In this document: positions 1-6,614 of the stretch, one piece after another
Layout: each line of letters starts with the position of its first letter
How positions within the stretch are numbered: position 1 is the first letter of the stretch
Assembly (NCBI GenBank): GCA_934408835.1
Contig: CAKRVU010000074.1
Span: forward strand, 1 to 6,614
Source of the DNA: an uncultured Oscillospiraceae bacterium
GTDB taxonomy: Bacteria; Bacillota; Clostridia; Oscillospirales; Ruminococcaceae
Length of the DNA stretch: 6,614 nucleotides
Direction: 5' to 3'
The notes under the pieces: model-generated
What the model was told of the DNA's origin: nothing
Database searches by the model: none
The model's input: the letters and a program-made list of their open reading frames with translations, nothing else
Made by a program: the position numbers and the translations under genes

Positions 1-522
1 GTGTAATATTTTTTTGGGATGCACCCCGGCGTTTAACAAGCAATGCAATTCTGATCGTCTCTGTAATAAATCGTCTGTAAACACCCGCAAAGACAGACTC
101 ACTCCCGTCATTGCATTTCCAATAATCATCCCGGAAAGGGTAATTGTATACTGCGGGTCGAAAAAACTTTGTCCTATCACCGCACAAACAAAAAAGAATA
201 GGATCAACAACCCCACGCCAGTCAACGAAAGCGCAGCGGCAAGCCGGAACTTCCAGTTCAGGCACCGACATCCGGCAAGCATCCGGTGAATAGCGAATAG
301 CAAAATGACTGTCAAATAGGCTACTGTAAAGATGGGATGCGGATACTGAAAAATAAGCTGTAAAATAAGTCCTGCCAAGACCAATTGTACCGTCATTCGA
401 ATGCTGGCAACCAACAACAATTTAGTTTGATCGAGTTTTTGTTTCTGAAAAACAAGCAGCATAACCAACACAAGAAGATATACCAATAAGAATTGCCACA
501 AATTCAGTTGCTGCGCTCCCAC
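1..522 (-). CDS. fetB: FetB / UPF0014-family ABC permease, partial (C-terminus beyond window)
   Basis: Integral membrane subunit of a two-gene ABC transporter; the best-studied relative, E. coli FetB, is implicated in iron export and peroxide resistance, and plant ALS3/STAR2 belong to the same family. The frame is open from a GTG at 522-520 to the window edge, giving 174 codons, about two thirds of the usual length of roughly 260. Hydrophobic segments lie near residues 8-25, 35-58, 63-82, 94-116 and 125-148. The hallmark G-M-I-I-G-N-A-M-T-G-V is at residues 131-141, and a charged stretch ending in N-A-G-V-H-P-K-K (164-171) matches the conserved cytoplasmic region after it. R42 and Q46 in segment 2 also match the family. 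The GTG start is chosen because AGGGGAG lies 7 nt upstream and no in-frame ATG is near; it overlaps the end of the ATPase gene by 19 nt. The family call is firm; the transported substrate is inferred only. Confidence 0.88.
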   Translation of the reverse strand, partial: MGAQQLNLWQFLLVYLLVLVMLLVFQKQKLDQTKLLLVASIRMTVQLVLAGLILQLIFQYPHPIFTVAYLTVILLFAIHRMLAGCRCLNWKFRLAAALSLTGVGLLILFFFVCAVIGQSFFDPQYTITLSGMIIGNAMTGVSLSLRVFTDDLLQRRSELHCLLNAGVHPKKILH

Positions 523-1151
523 AACATGTCTCCCCTCTCCAGCAAAATTTGGTCTTCCGCAAATTGCGTCACCAACTCTTCCGCATGACTGACTATAATC
601 GGCGTCATCCCAACCTGTTTCGCATGAGAAATCAGATTGTTCAGCAAAACGCTTGCCGTTTCCAAGTCCAAAGCCGACGTAGGCTCATCCAACAACAGCA
701 CCGACGGCGAAAAAGAAAGATAAATTGCAAGCATAACTCGTTGTCGTTCCCCGCCTGACAAAGAATCGCAAGACGCATCGGGCGATATCGACAACGCGCA
801 TAACGCCAACCATTTCTTTATTTGATCTTCCTCGGGAACAGGTAAGTCCCGATATTCATAAAAACGCCTAAAATTTTCATAAATACTGCCGGAAAACAAA
901 AAGATTTCCTGTGAAATCAGCAACACTTCCCGTCGCAGCAAAATCGGAGAATACTCCGTGATCGGTTTTCCACGATAATAGAGTTTCCCCGCCGTTGGAG
1001 CGATTGTACGGTTAAACATTCGAAATAACGTGCTCTTTCCTATTCCGCTGGGTCCGGTAAAAAAAGTAACCTTTTGCGAAAATACCTGAAACGTTGGATA
1101 ACGGATGAGTTTTTGAAATTCCAAGCCTTCTCCTTCAAAGAGAATTTGCAT
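504..1151 (-). CDS. fetA: FetA-like ABC transporter ATP-binding protein
   Basis: Cytoplasmic ATPase subunit that would power the membrane protein encoded directly downstream. Numbered from the chosen ATG (215 aa): Walker A G-P-S-G-I-G-K-S-T at 33-41, Q-loop Q81, signature L-S-G-G-E-R-Q-R at 131-138, Walker B V-L-L-L-D-E at 151-156, D-loop S-A-L-D at 159-162 and switch histidine H189. All catalytic motifs are intact, and the protein is a single nucleotide-binding domain with no membrane segment, close in size to E. coli FetA (about 225 aa). The frame extends 18 nt upstream to a TTG at 1169, but that extension covers the AGGAGGG ribosome binding site, so ATG 1151 is preferred. It begins 14 nt after polC stops and overlaps the permease gene by 19 nt. 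ABC ATPase is certain; the FetA assignment rests mainly on the FetB-type partner. Confidence 0.9.
   Translation of the reverse strand: MQILFEGEGLEFQKLIRYPTFQVFSQKVTFFTGPSGIGKSTLFRMFNRTIAPTAGKLYYRGKPITEYSPILLRREVLLISQEIFLFSGSIYENFRRFYEYRDLPVPEEDQIKKWLALCALSISPDASCDSLSGGERQRVMLAIYLSFSPSVLLLDEPTSALDLETASVLLNNLISHAKQVGMTPIIVSHAEELVTQFAEDQILLERGDMLWERSN
530..536 (-). promoter_or_regulatory. Ribosome binding site of fetB, inside fetA
   Basis: AGGGGAG on the minus strand lies 7 nt before the GTG at 522. It sits within the last codons of the ATPase gene, so ribosomes finishing fetA would terminate next to the fetB start, consistent with translational coupling. It decides the start, since no in-frame ATG is near. 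An ATG at 527-525 is in the ATPase frame and encodes an internal Met of that protein. Confidence 0.7.
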
Positions 1152-1159
1152 TTCATTTT

Positions 1160-1166
1160 CCCTCCT
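1160..1166 (-). promoter_or_regulatory. Ribosome binding site of fetA, touching the polC stop
   Basis: AGGAGGG on the minus strand is a near-perfect Shine-Dalgarno sequence. Its first base is the last base of the polC TGA stop, and it lies 8 nt before ATG 1151. This rules against the upstream TTG (1169-1167), which would place the Shine-Dalgarno inside the coding sequence. A nearer ATG at 1156-1154 is out of frame. Confidence 0.85.
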
Positions 1167-4100
1167 CAAAGTGAAAACAGGGTCATTTGACTCGTTTCCG
1201 GCATCGTTCCAAATACTCCCACCTGTTTTAAATATTCTATAATCGCCTTCGACACGCCAGATCGGATTGCTACCTCCTCGATAGAAATATACTCCCCTTC
1301 TTTGCCGGCTTCCATCAATTTCTGCGCAGCGGACTCTCCTAATCCTTTCAGAGAATTGAATGGCAGCCGAATTTTCCCGTCTTCAATCTGATAATCCGTT
1401 GCATGAGAGCGGTAAAGATCGACCGGTAAGAAAGAGTATCCCCGTGATAGCATCTCATTAATAATCAAAAGGGTTTCATAAGTATCGTTTTCTTTTACCG
1501 TCCGTTCATTCCCTTTCATTCTCAAAACATCAATTTTTTGCCGTACCGTGTTTTTTCCATGCATGGTAGCTTCTACGTCGAAATCACCACCGCGAACGGT
1601 AAAATAAGCGGCATAATACTCCAGAGGATGGTAAACCTTATGCCATCCCAACCGTACAGCGGAAATAACATAAGCAGCCGCATGCGCCTTAGGGAACATA
1701 TATTTGATTTTAAAGCAGCTGTCAATATACCATTGTGGCACTCCGTGTTCAAGCATTGCCCGCTGATGCTCTGGCGTTAACAACTTTGGCGCTTTCCCTT
1801 TCCGGGTAATCTCCATAATTTGAAATGCCATCTTCGGCTCCAACCCTTTTTGAAGCAGATACGTCATAATACTGTCACGCGTTCCAATGACCTCGCTGAT
1901 ATTGCAGATTCCGTCCCGAATCAGTTCCTGTGCATTGTTGAGCCATACATCAGTACCATGGGAAAGTCCAGATATCTGCAACAAATCCGAAAAACATTTC
2001 GGCTGCGCATCAATTAACATCTGCCGTACAAAGTTGGTTCCCATTTCAGGCAATGATAATGTTCCGGTCTTACTGTAAATTTCCTCCGATTTTACACCCA
2101 AAGGTTCAGTAGAAGTGAACAACGCAATCACTTCGGGGTCGTTGGTTGGAATTTCCTCCGCCTTAACGCCGGTTAGATTTTCAAGATGCTTATAAAGGGT
2201 GGGAACATCATGTCCTAAAATGTCTAATTTTAAAATCGTATCGTGCAGCGAATGGAAATCAAAATGGGTGGTAATCACATCGCTCTTAGAATCATCCGCC
2301 GGGTGCTGAACGGGAGTAAAATCATAAACATCATAATCCGAAGGGACAACGACCATGCCGCCCGGATGTTGCCCTGTTGTCCGCTTGATTCCCTGGCAGC
2401 CCTTTGCAAGGCGCAATTCTTCCGAACGGTTCACCACACGTCCGCGTTCCTCCAAATATTTCAAAGCGAAACCATATGCCGTCCGTTCCGCTACAGTTGA
2501 AATCGTGCCGGCTTTAAACACATGATCTCTTCCGAACAATTCTTCGGTATAGCGATGGGCATTGCTTTGATATTCTCCGCTGAAATTCAGATCAATATCC
2601 GGCGCCTTATCGCCATCGAACCCTAAAAAAGTTTCAAACGGGATGTTGTGTCCATCCTGTTTCATCTGCGTCCCACAGTTAGGGCATTTCTTGAAAGGAA
2701 GATCAAACCCAGAGCCAACGCTGCCGTCCGTAACAAACTCGCTATATCTGCACTCGGGACAAACATAATGAGGTGGAAGAGGATTGACCTCTGAAATCCC
2801 CGCCATAGTTGCAACAAAAGAAGAACCAACCGAGCCACGAGATCCAACTGAGTAGCCATCTTGCACCGATTGATACACCAATTTCTGAGCAATCATATAG
2901 AGCACAGCAAATCCATGCTTAATAATAGATGATAATTCCCGTTCCAGACGCTGCTTTACAATTTCCGGCAGAGGTTCTCCATAAAGTTCTCTAGCCCTTG
3001 CCCAAGTAATTCGCTGTAGGTCCTCTTCCGAGCCTTCAATGCTGGGAGGATATGTACCTTTCGGAATCGGACGCACTTGCGGGTCCATCATGTCTGCAAT
3101 TCGATTCGGATTTTCGATTACCACCTCACGCGCCTTTTCTTCACCCAAATAGGAGAATTCCTGCAACATTTCTTCTGTTGTACGAAGGTAAAGAGGCGGC
3201 TGCTGGTCGGCGTCTTTGAATTTAAGGGACGCCATAATGATAGAACGAAAAACAGAGTCTCTGGAATCCTGAAAGTGGACATCACAGGTTGCAACTACCG
3301 GCTTATCTAACGTCTCCCCCAATTTGACAATGGTGCGATTATAATCCTTTAACCGCTCCAGGTTAGGTACCATCCCATTGCGCAGCATAAATTCGTTATT
3401 TCCTAGCGGCTGGATTTCCAAATAGTCATAAAAATCCGCAATCCTGCAAAGTTCATCCCAGCTCTTTCCGTCCGCCACAGCCTGAAACAACTCTCCCTGT
3501 TCACAGGCGCTGCCAACCAATAACCCCTCTCGGTTTTTGATTAAATCGCTTTTTAAGGTGCGCGGTTTTTTATAAAAATAATGCAAATGTGCGTTTGACA
3601 CCAGCCGATACAAATTTTTGAGACCGGTTTTATTTTTCACCAGTAAAATCTGATGATAAGGGCGCAGTTTTTTAAAGTCCTGCATACCGCTCAATCCCGC
3701 GTTAATCTGGCTGATATCCGAAATCGAATACTTGTCCTGCAATATTGTCAACATTTTTTGAAAGATTAGTGCCAGAATTTTAGCGTCGTCGCAAGCGCGA
3801 TGATGATTAAAGTCGCCCAATTTTAAGTGTTTAGCAACCGTATCCAATTTATGATTCGGCAATGTTGGGAACAGTGCTCTTGCCAATGCCAGCGTATCAA
3901 TATAGGTACAAGAAAACGGTATAGAATGACGCTGCGCCGTTGCGGATAAAAATCCGATATCAAAGCTTGCGTTATGCGCCACGAGCACCCTGCCGTTGAC
4001 AAAATCCAAAAAATCAGCCAGCGCCTCTTCTGAAGGCGGCGCTTTGGCCACCATAGCGTCGTCAATCCCGGTTAGTTCAGTAATCCGCGGCGGTATAGGC

Positions 4101-5518
4101 TTTTGCGGATTGACAAAAGAACTGTATTCCTGCCCTATTTCACCCGCCTGAAGGGAGACGGCGCCTATTTCCGTCAATCGTTCCTCTTGCGCGTTTAATC
4201 CGGTGGTCTCCACATCAAAAACAACAAAATCCCCCGAAAGAGGTTCCTTTCCTTTTCCGCAAACAACACTGGTGAGATCATTCACAAAATAATTCTCCAC
4301 ACCATAAATGACCTTAAATTCGCCGCCCTCTTTCCGAATGGCTTCCACCTCGTTCATAGCTTCCGGAAAAGCCTGTACCACACCGTGATCCGTCACCGCA
4401 ATCGCCTGATGCCCCCAACGATATGCAGTTCGAATCATCTTTGCAACAGGAGTCAATCCGTCCATTTGCGACATCTTGGTATGCAAATGCAATTCAACCC
4501 TTTTTTTGTCAGACTGATCCATCCGCTCTCTCTGTTTGACAATCATAATATCAAACGGTTTCATTACCAAGGCTTTCTCATAACGGTCTTCTTCAATATT
4601 ACCGCGGACAAATACTGTAACTCCCGGTTTTAATCCATCAAACTGCGCCTTTTTATTGGTATCGCAAAAAATTTTAAATGTAATGGAACTGGTAAAATCA
4701 GTGATCGAATAGCTTCGAATTTGTTTGGCTCCATCTTGATACTCTCGCACCTGTACATCAAAAATTTCGCCCCATACGGCAACGTCCTTCTCCTCAGTGA
4801 TCATACTGGAAAGTTCTCTCGGCGCATTCTTGATCTTTCGTCCCTTGATCAGTTTAGCAGCTTCAGACAAAAACGGAAGCTCCGTCAATGACAAGTTTAT
4901 CTCTTTTACATGCTGTTCCTCTTCGAAAGGAGGCGGCGAAGAGGTTCGTTCCGGCGGAGGTTCCGGTAAAGGAATCTCATCTGTCACCGGCGGGATGTTC
5001 TTCAAACGATTTTGTTCCAGCTCTTTGCGATCTTCCTCGCTCAACTGCAATACTCCGTCAAACTGAACGATAATTGAAACGGAAAACTGATCGGCAATTA
5101 ATTGGGATAATTTCCGTTCCGCCTGCAACTGATGAAGTTGCTGATAGCCGCCCCGTTTGAGAAAAATTGTGAGGACGCCTTCCCCTAAGGTTGCCTTTGC
5201 GTCATCCAAAAAGCCATTGATCATAGGAGATATTCGTTTCATTTGTTCGATCAAATAAGGGAAGCTGTCCTCCGAAAACAGATTAGGGGTATATTTGGGA
5301 CAAAGGTAAACCCTCGGAAGAGACAATGTCTTCTGCAAGTACTCCTCGCACCGATTCAATTCCAGAGTATTCGCCAATTCCTCCAATTTCAGCCACAGTT
5401 TAATATAAGAGCCGTTATTGGCTCGAATGATTTTCAATACCTCACTTTGTTCGAACAGGAAATTGACAGTTCCTTGTTCCGGCAATGCCTCCAGCAAGGA
5501 AGAAAGTGTCCGTGCCAT
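1166..5518 (-). CDS. polC: DNA polymerase III PolC-type, replicative, with proofreading exonuclease
   Basis: Gram-positive replicative DNA polymerase, 1450 aa, the normal family length. Order: N-terminal domain (about 1-165), a proline-rich acidic linker (about 172-202), OB fold (about 245-330), then a PHP domain split by a DnaQ-like exonuclease. PHP residues include H344, H346, D353, D377, H378, E408, D746 and H748. Exonuclease residues D435, E437, D520, H573 and D578 are all present, so proofreading should be active. The polymerase core has G-S-R-G-S-V-G-S-S (892-900), a zinc finger (C920, C923, C945, C948) and the catalytic aspartates D974, D976 (P-D-I-D-L-N-F) and D1099. The fingers motif R-T-T-G-Q-H-P-G-G is at 1046-1054, a helix-hairpin-helix-like stretch near 1387-1404, and a clamp-binding Q-M-T-L-F at 1444-1448. 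The ATG start is 3 nt after the ispG stop, with AAGGAG 6 nt upstream. No frameshift or missing key residue was seen. Confidence 0.98.
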   Translation of the reverse strand: MARTLSSLLEALPEQGTVNFLFEQSEVLKIIRANNGSYIKLWLKLEELANTLELNRCEEYLQKTLSLPRVYLCPKYTPNLFSEDSFPYLIEQMKRISPMINGFLDDAKATLGEGVLTIFLKRGGYQQLHQLQAERKLSQLIADQFSVSIIVQFDGVLQLSEEDRKELEQNRLKNIPPVTDEIPLPEPPPERTSSPPPFEEEQHVKEINLSLTELPFLSEAAKLIKGRKIKNAPRELSSMITEEKDVAVWGEIFDVQVREYQDGAKQIRSYSITDFTSSITFKIFCDTNKKAQFDGLKPGVTVFVRGNIEEDRYEKALVMKPFDIMIVKQRERMDQSDKKRVELHLHTKMSQMDGLTPVAKMIRTAYRWGHQAIAVTDHGVVQAFPEAMNEVEAIRKEGGEFKVIYGVENYFVNDLTSVVCGKGKEPLSGDFVVFDVETTGLNAQEERLTEIGAVSLQAGEIGQEYSSFVNPQKPIPPRITELTGIDDAMVAKAPPSEEALADFLDFVNGRVLVAHNASFDIGFLSATAQRHSIPFSCTYIDTLALARALFPTLPNHKLDTVAKHLKLGDFNHHRACDDAKILALIFQKMLTILQDKYSISDISQINAGLSGMQDFKKLRPYHQILLVKNKTGLKNLYRLVSNAHLHYFYKKPRTLKSDLIKNREGLLVGSACEQGELFQAVADGKSWDELCRIADFYDYLEIQPLGNNEFMLRNGMVPNLERLKDYNRTIVKLGETLDKPVVATCDVHFQDSRDSVFRSIIMASLKFKDADQQPPLYLRTTEEMLQEFSYLGEEKAREVVIENPNRIADMMDPQVRPIPKGTYPPSIEGSEEDLQRITWARARELYGEPLPEIVKQRLERELSSIIKHGFAVLYMIAQKLVYQSVQDGYSVGSRGSVGSSFVATMAGISEVNPLPPHYVCPECRYSEFVTDGSVGSGFDLPFKKCPNCGTQMKQDGHNIPFETFLGFDGDKAPDIDLNFSGEYQSNAHRYTEELFGRDHVFKAGTISTVAERTAYGFALKYLEERGRVVNRSEELRLAKGCQGIKRTTGQHPGGMVVVPSDYDVYDFTPVQHPADDSKSDVITTHFDFHSLHDTILKLDILGHDVPTLYKHLENLTGVKAEEIPTNDPEVIALFTSTEPLGVKSEEIYSKTGTLSLPEMGTNFVRQMLIDAQPKCFSDLLQISGLSHGTDVWLNNAQELIRDGICNISEVIGTRDSIMTYLLQKGLEPKMAFQIMEITRKGKAPKLLTPEHQRAMLEHGVPQWYIDSCFKIKYMFPKAHAAAYVISAVRLGWHKVYHPLEYYAAYFTVRGGDFDVEATMHGKNTVRQKIDVLRMKGNERTVKENDTYETLLIINEMLSRGYSFLPVDLYRSHATDYQIEDGKIRLPFNSLKGLGESAAQKLMEAGKEGEYISIEEVAIRSGVSKAIIEYLKQVGVFGTMPETSQMTLFSL

Positions 5519-5521
5519 ACA

Positions 5522-6589
5522 TTACTCCTTAAACTCCATATTCAATTTATCAACTTCTTCTAGCAAAGCTTGTAAAATCTGCGCCTCCGGAACTTTACGA
5601 ATGATCCTTCCTTTTTGGAACAAAATTGCACAGCCATCACCGCCGGCAATTCCCAAATCGGCATCCTTTGCTTCCCCGGGTCCGTTGACAGCGCAGCCCA
5701 TTACCGCAATTTTATATGGTTTTCGGACATTTTCAAGCGCCTTCTCTACCTGATTCGCCAGGGAAATCAAGTCAATTTGTGTACGTCCGCAAGTGGGACA
5801 AGAAATCAACGTGACGCGATCCTTACAAAGACCCAACGCTTGCAAAATATCTCTTCCGGCTCGAATCTCCTCCAACGGATCCCCGGTCAGAGAGACCCGA
5901 ATAGTATCCCCAATGCCATCTGCCAACAGGCTTCCAATCCCGATTGACGACTTAATGAGACCCATCCTCGGCGTGCCTGCCTCGGTCACTCCGAGGTGAA
6001 GCGGATAAGGCGTCCTAGCGGCCAATTTCCGATAAGCCTCTATCATAGTCGAAACATTAGAAGATTTAATAGAAAGGACGATTTGATCAAAATCGCATTG
6101 CTCAAGAAGTGTTACATGTCTTAATGCGCTTTCCACCATTGCGTCAGCCGAAGCGGTTCCGTATTTTTTTAACAACTCCGGTTCTACAGACCCCGAGTTT
6201 ACGCCGATTCGGATAGGAATGGAAGCAGAAGCGCAGCTCTTTGCCACTTCTCGAACGCGTTCCGCATCCCCAATGTTTCCGGGATTAATCCGGATTTTAT
6301 CAATACCGGCGGCAATGGACTCCAACGCAAGCCGGTAATCAAAATGGATGTCTGCCACCAAAGGAATCCGTATTTTTTGCTTGATTGCCGGAATCAGAGA
6401 GAGCGCTTCACGGTTTGGAATCGCTACCCTCAAAATATCGCAACCGGCAGCCTCCAGTTCCATTGCCTGACGAACATTTCCTTCTATATCAGCAGCCGGA
6501 CGATTCAGCATCGACTGAACATAAATCCGATCGCCACCAAAAACAAATCCGTTTTTTAACTGCACCTGTTTTTTTATCTGCCTATTCAT
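5522..6589 (-). CDS. ispG: 4-hydroxy-3-methylbut-2-enyl diphosphate synthase (IspG/GcpE)
   Basis: Converts 2-C-methyl-erythritol 2,4-cyclodiphosphate to HMBPP, the penultimate step of the MEP isoprenoid pathway, in the cytoplasm, using a [4Fe-4S] cluster and an external reductant (flavodoxin or ferredoxin). Numbered from the chosen ATG (355 aa), the N-terminal TIM barrel carries A-D-I-H-F-D-Y (79-85), R-I-N-P-G-N-I-G-D (100-108), G-V-N-S-G-S (129-134) and G-I-G-D-T-I-R-V-S-L-T (225-235). The C-terminal cluster domain has C264, C267 (S-C-P-T-C-G) and C299, with the active-site glutamate E306 in N-G-P-G-E. This is the short bacterial form, without the extra domain of plant and chlamydial enzymes. 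The frame extends to a TTG at 6604, but that would enclose the GAGGA ribosome binding site, so ATG 6589 is preferred. It is followed after 3 nt by polC. Confidence 0.97.
   Translation of the reverse strand: MNRQIKKQVQLKNGFVFGGDRIYVQSMLNRPAADIEGNVRQAMELEAAGCDILRVAIPNREALSLIPAIKQKIRIPLVADIHFDYRLALESIAAGIDKIRINPGNIGDAERVREVAKSCASASIPIRIGVNSGSVEPELLKKYGTASADAMVESALRHVTLLEQCDFDQIVLSIKSSNVSTMIEAYRKLAARTPYPLHLGVTEAGTPRMGLIKSSIGIGSLLADGIGDTIRVSLTGDPLEEIRAGRDILQALGLCKDRVTLISCPTCGRTQIDLISLANQVEKALENVRKPYKIAVMGCAVNGPGEAKDADLGIAGGDGCAILFQKGRIIRKVPEAQILQALLEEVDKLNMEFKE
5525..5530 (-). promoter_or_regulatory. Ribosome binding site of polC, inside the ispG end
   Basis: AAGGAG on the minus strand encodes the last two IspG residues (Lys-Glu) and lies 6 nt before the polC ATG at 5518. 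With only 3 nt between the ispG TAA and the polC ATG, this favours translational coupling. An ATG at 5522-5520 overlaps the ispG stop but is out of the polC frame. Confidence 0.75.
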
Positions 6590-6597
6590 AATTACAT

Positions 6598-6602
6598 TCC
6601 TC
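6598..6602 (-). promoter_or_regulatory. Ribosome binding site of ispG
   Basis: GAGGA on the minus strand lies 8 nt before ATG 6589, and it decides that start against the TTG at 6604-6602. A TGA at 6603-6601 overlaps it and could be the stop of an upstream gene (rseP would be the usual clostridial neighbour), but only 14 bases upstream are visible, so this cannot be supported. No promoter is visible in the 25 nt before ispG. Confidence 0.65.
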
Positions 6603-6614
6603 AATGACTAAAAC

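Noticed and set aside
9..15. Run of seven A (minus strand) in fetB, a possible phase-variation or slippage tract.
   Set aside because: It encodes Pro-Lys-Lys-Ile in a conserved charged region, and runs of seven A are common at this base composition; there is one near the ispG start as well.
14..289. Plus-strand open frame of 91 codons at the left edge.
   Set aside because: The opposite strand encodes a clear UPF0014 permease with membrane segments and the family motif over the same bases.
1697..1725. Minus-strand TTGACA, 17 nt spacer, TATATG inside polC, a possible internal promoter about 550 nt before fetA.
   Set aside because: The -35 is perfect but the -10 matches only 4 of 6. The bases encode the conserved PolC segment around I-D-S-C-F-K-I-K-Y-M, so the match is probably chance. 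Transcript start mapping would decide.
2662..2892. Minus-strand open frame of 76 codons within polC, with another at 3823-4065.
   Set aside because: Both are shifted frames inside conserved PolC regions (zinc finger and exonuclease) whose own frame is intact.
3324..3345. Plus-strand TTGACA and TATAAT, both perfect hexamers.
   Set aside because: The spacer is only 10 nt, far too short for a sigma-70-type promoter, and it lies antisense within polC with no plausible gene to drive.
5418..5753. Open frame of 111 codons on the plus strand across the ispG-polC junction, and other plus-strand frames of 60-110 codons.
   Set aside because: They lie antisense to well-supported genes, resemble no protein I recognise, and arise naturally opposite long coding sequences.
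6164..6170. A_AAA_AAA heptamer in the ispG reading frame, a potential -1 frameshift site.
   Set aside because: It encodes the Leu-Lys-Lys of an ordinary IspG segment, the full-length frame carries every conserved motif, and the -1 frame stops after a few codons. No stem-loop was recognised downstream.

Overview
The window is one co-directional block on the minus strand, read from high to low coordinates: ispG, polC, an ABC ATPase (FetA-like), then an ABC permease (FetB / UPF0014-like) cut by the left edge. Coding density is almost complete. The gaps are 3 nt (ispG-polC) and 14 nt (polC-fetA), and fetA and fetB overlap by 19 nt. No stretch over 300 bases lacks a gene, and I see no RNA gene, mobile element, CRISPR array, repeat or convincing terminator.

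Organism: a low-to-mid GC Firmicute (a line counted by hand gives about 43% GC). The main evidence is a full-length Gram-positive-type PolC replicase with an internal proofreading exonuclease. ispG lying directly upstream of polC is an arrangement I associate with Clostridia; Bacillus subtilis has proS there and places ispG elsewhere. Strong Shine-Dalgarno sequences precede all four genes. I cannot name a genus.

Layout: 6589-5522 encodes IspG, the [4Fe-4S] enzyme of the MEP isoprenoid pathway. 5518-1166 encodes PolC, the replicative polymerase, with PHP, exonuclease, palm and clamp-binding motifs all intact. 1151-504 encodes a small stand-alone ABC ATPase with every nucleotide-binding motif present. 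522-1 encodes the first 174 codons of its membrane partner, which carries the UPF0014/FetB hallmark G-M-I-I-G-N-A-M.

How they fit together: tight spacing and ribosome binding sites buried in the preceding genes suggest one transcript with translational coupling. IspG and PolC are housekeeping functions with no biochemical link. The ABC pair resembles E. coli FetAB, which has been linked to iron export and peroxide resistance. It sits where rimP-nusA usually follows polC, and this is the most unusual point in the window. I found no sign of a new defence, mobile or biosynthetic system; the region is mostly ordinary core genome.
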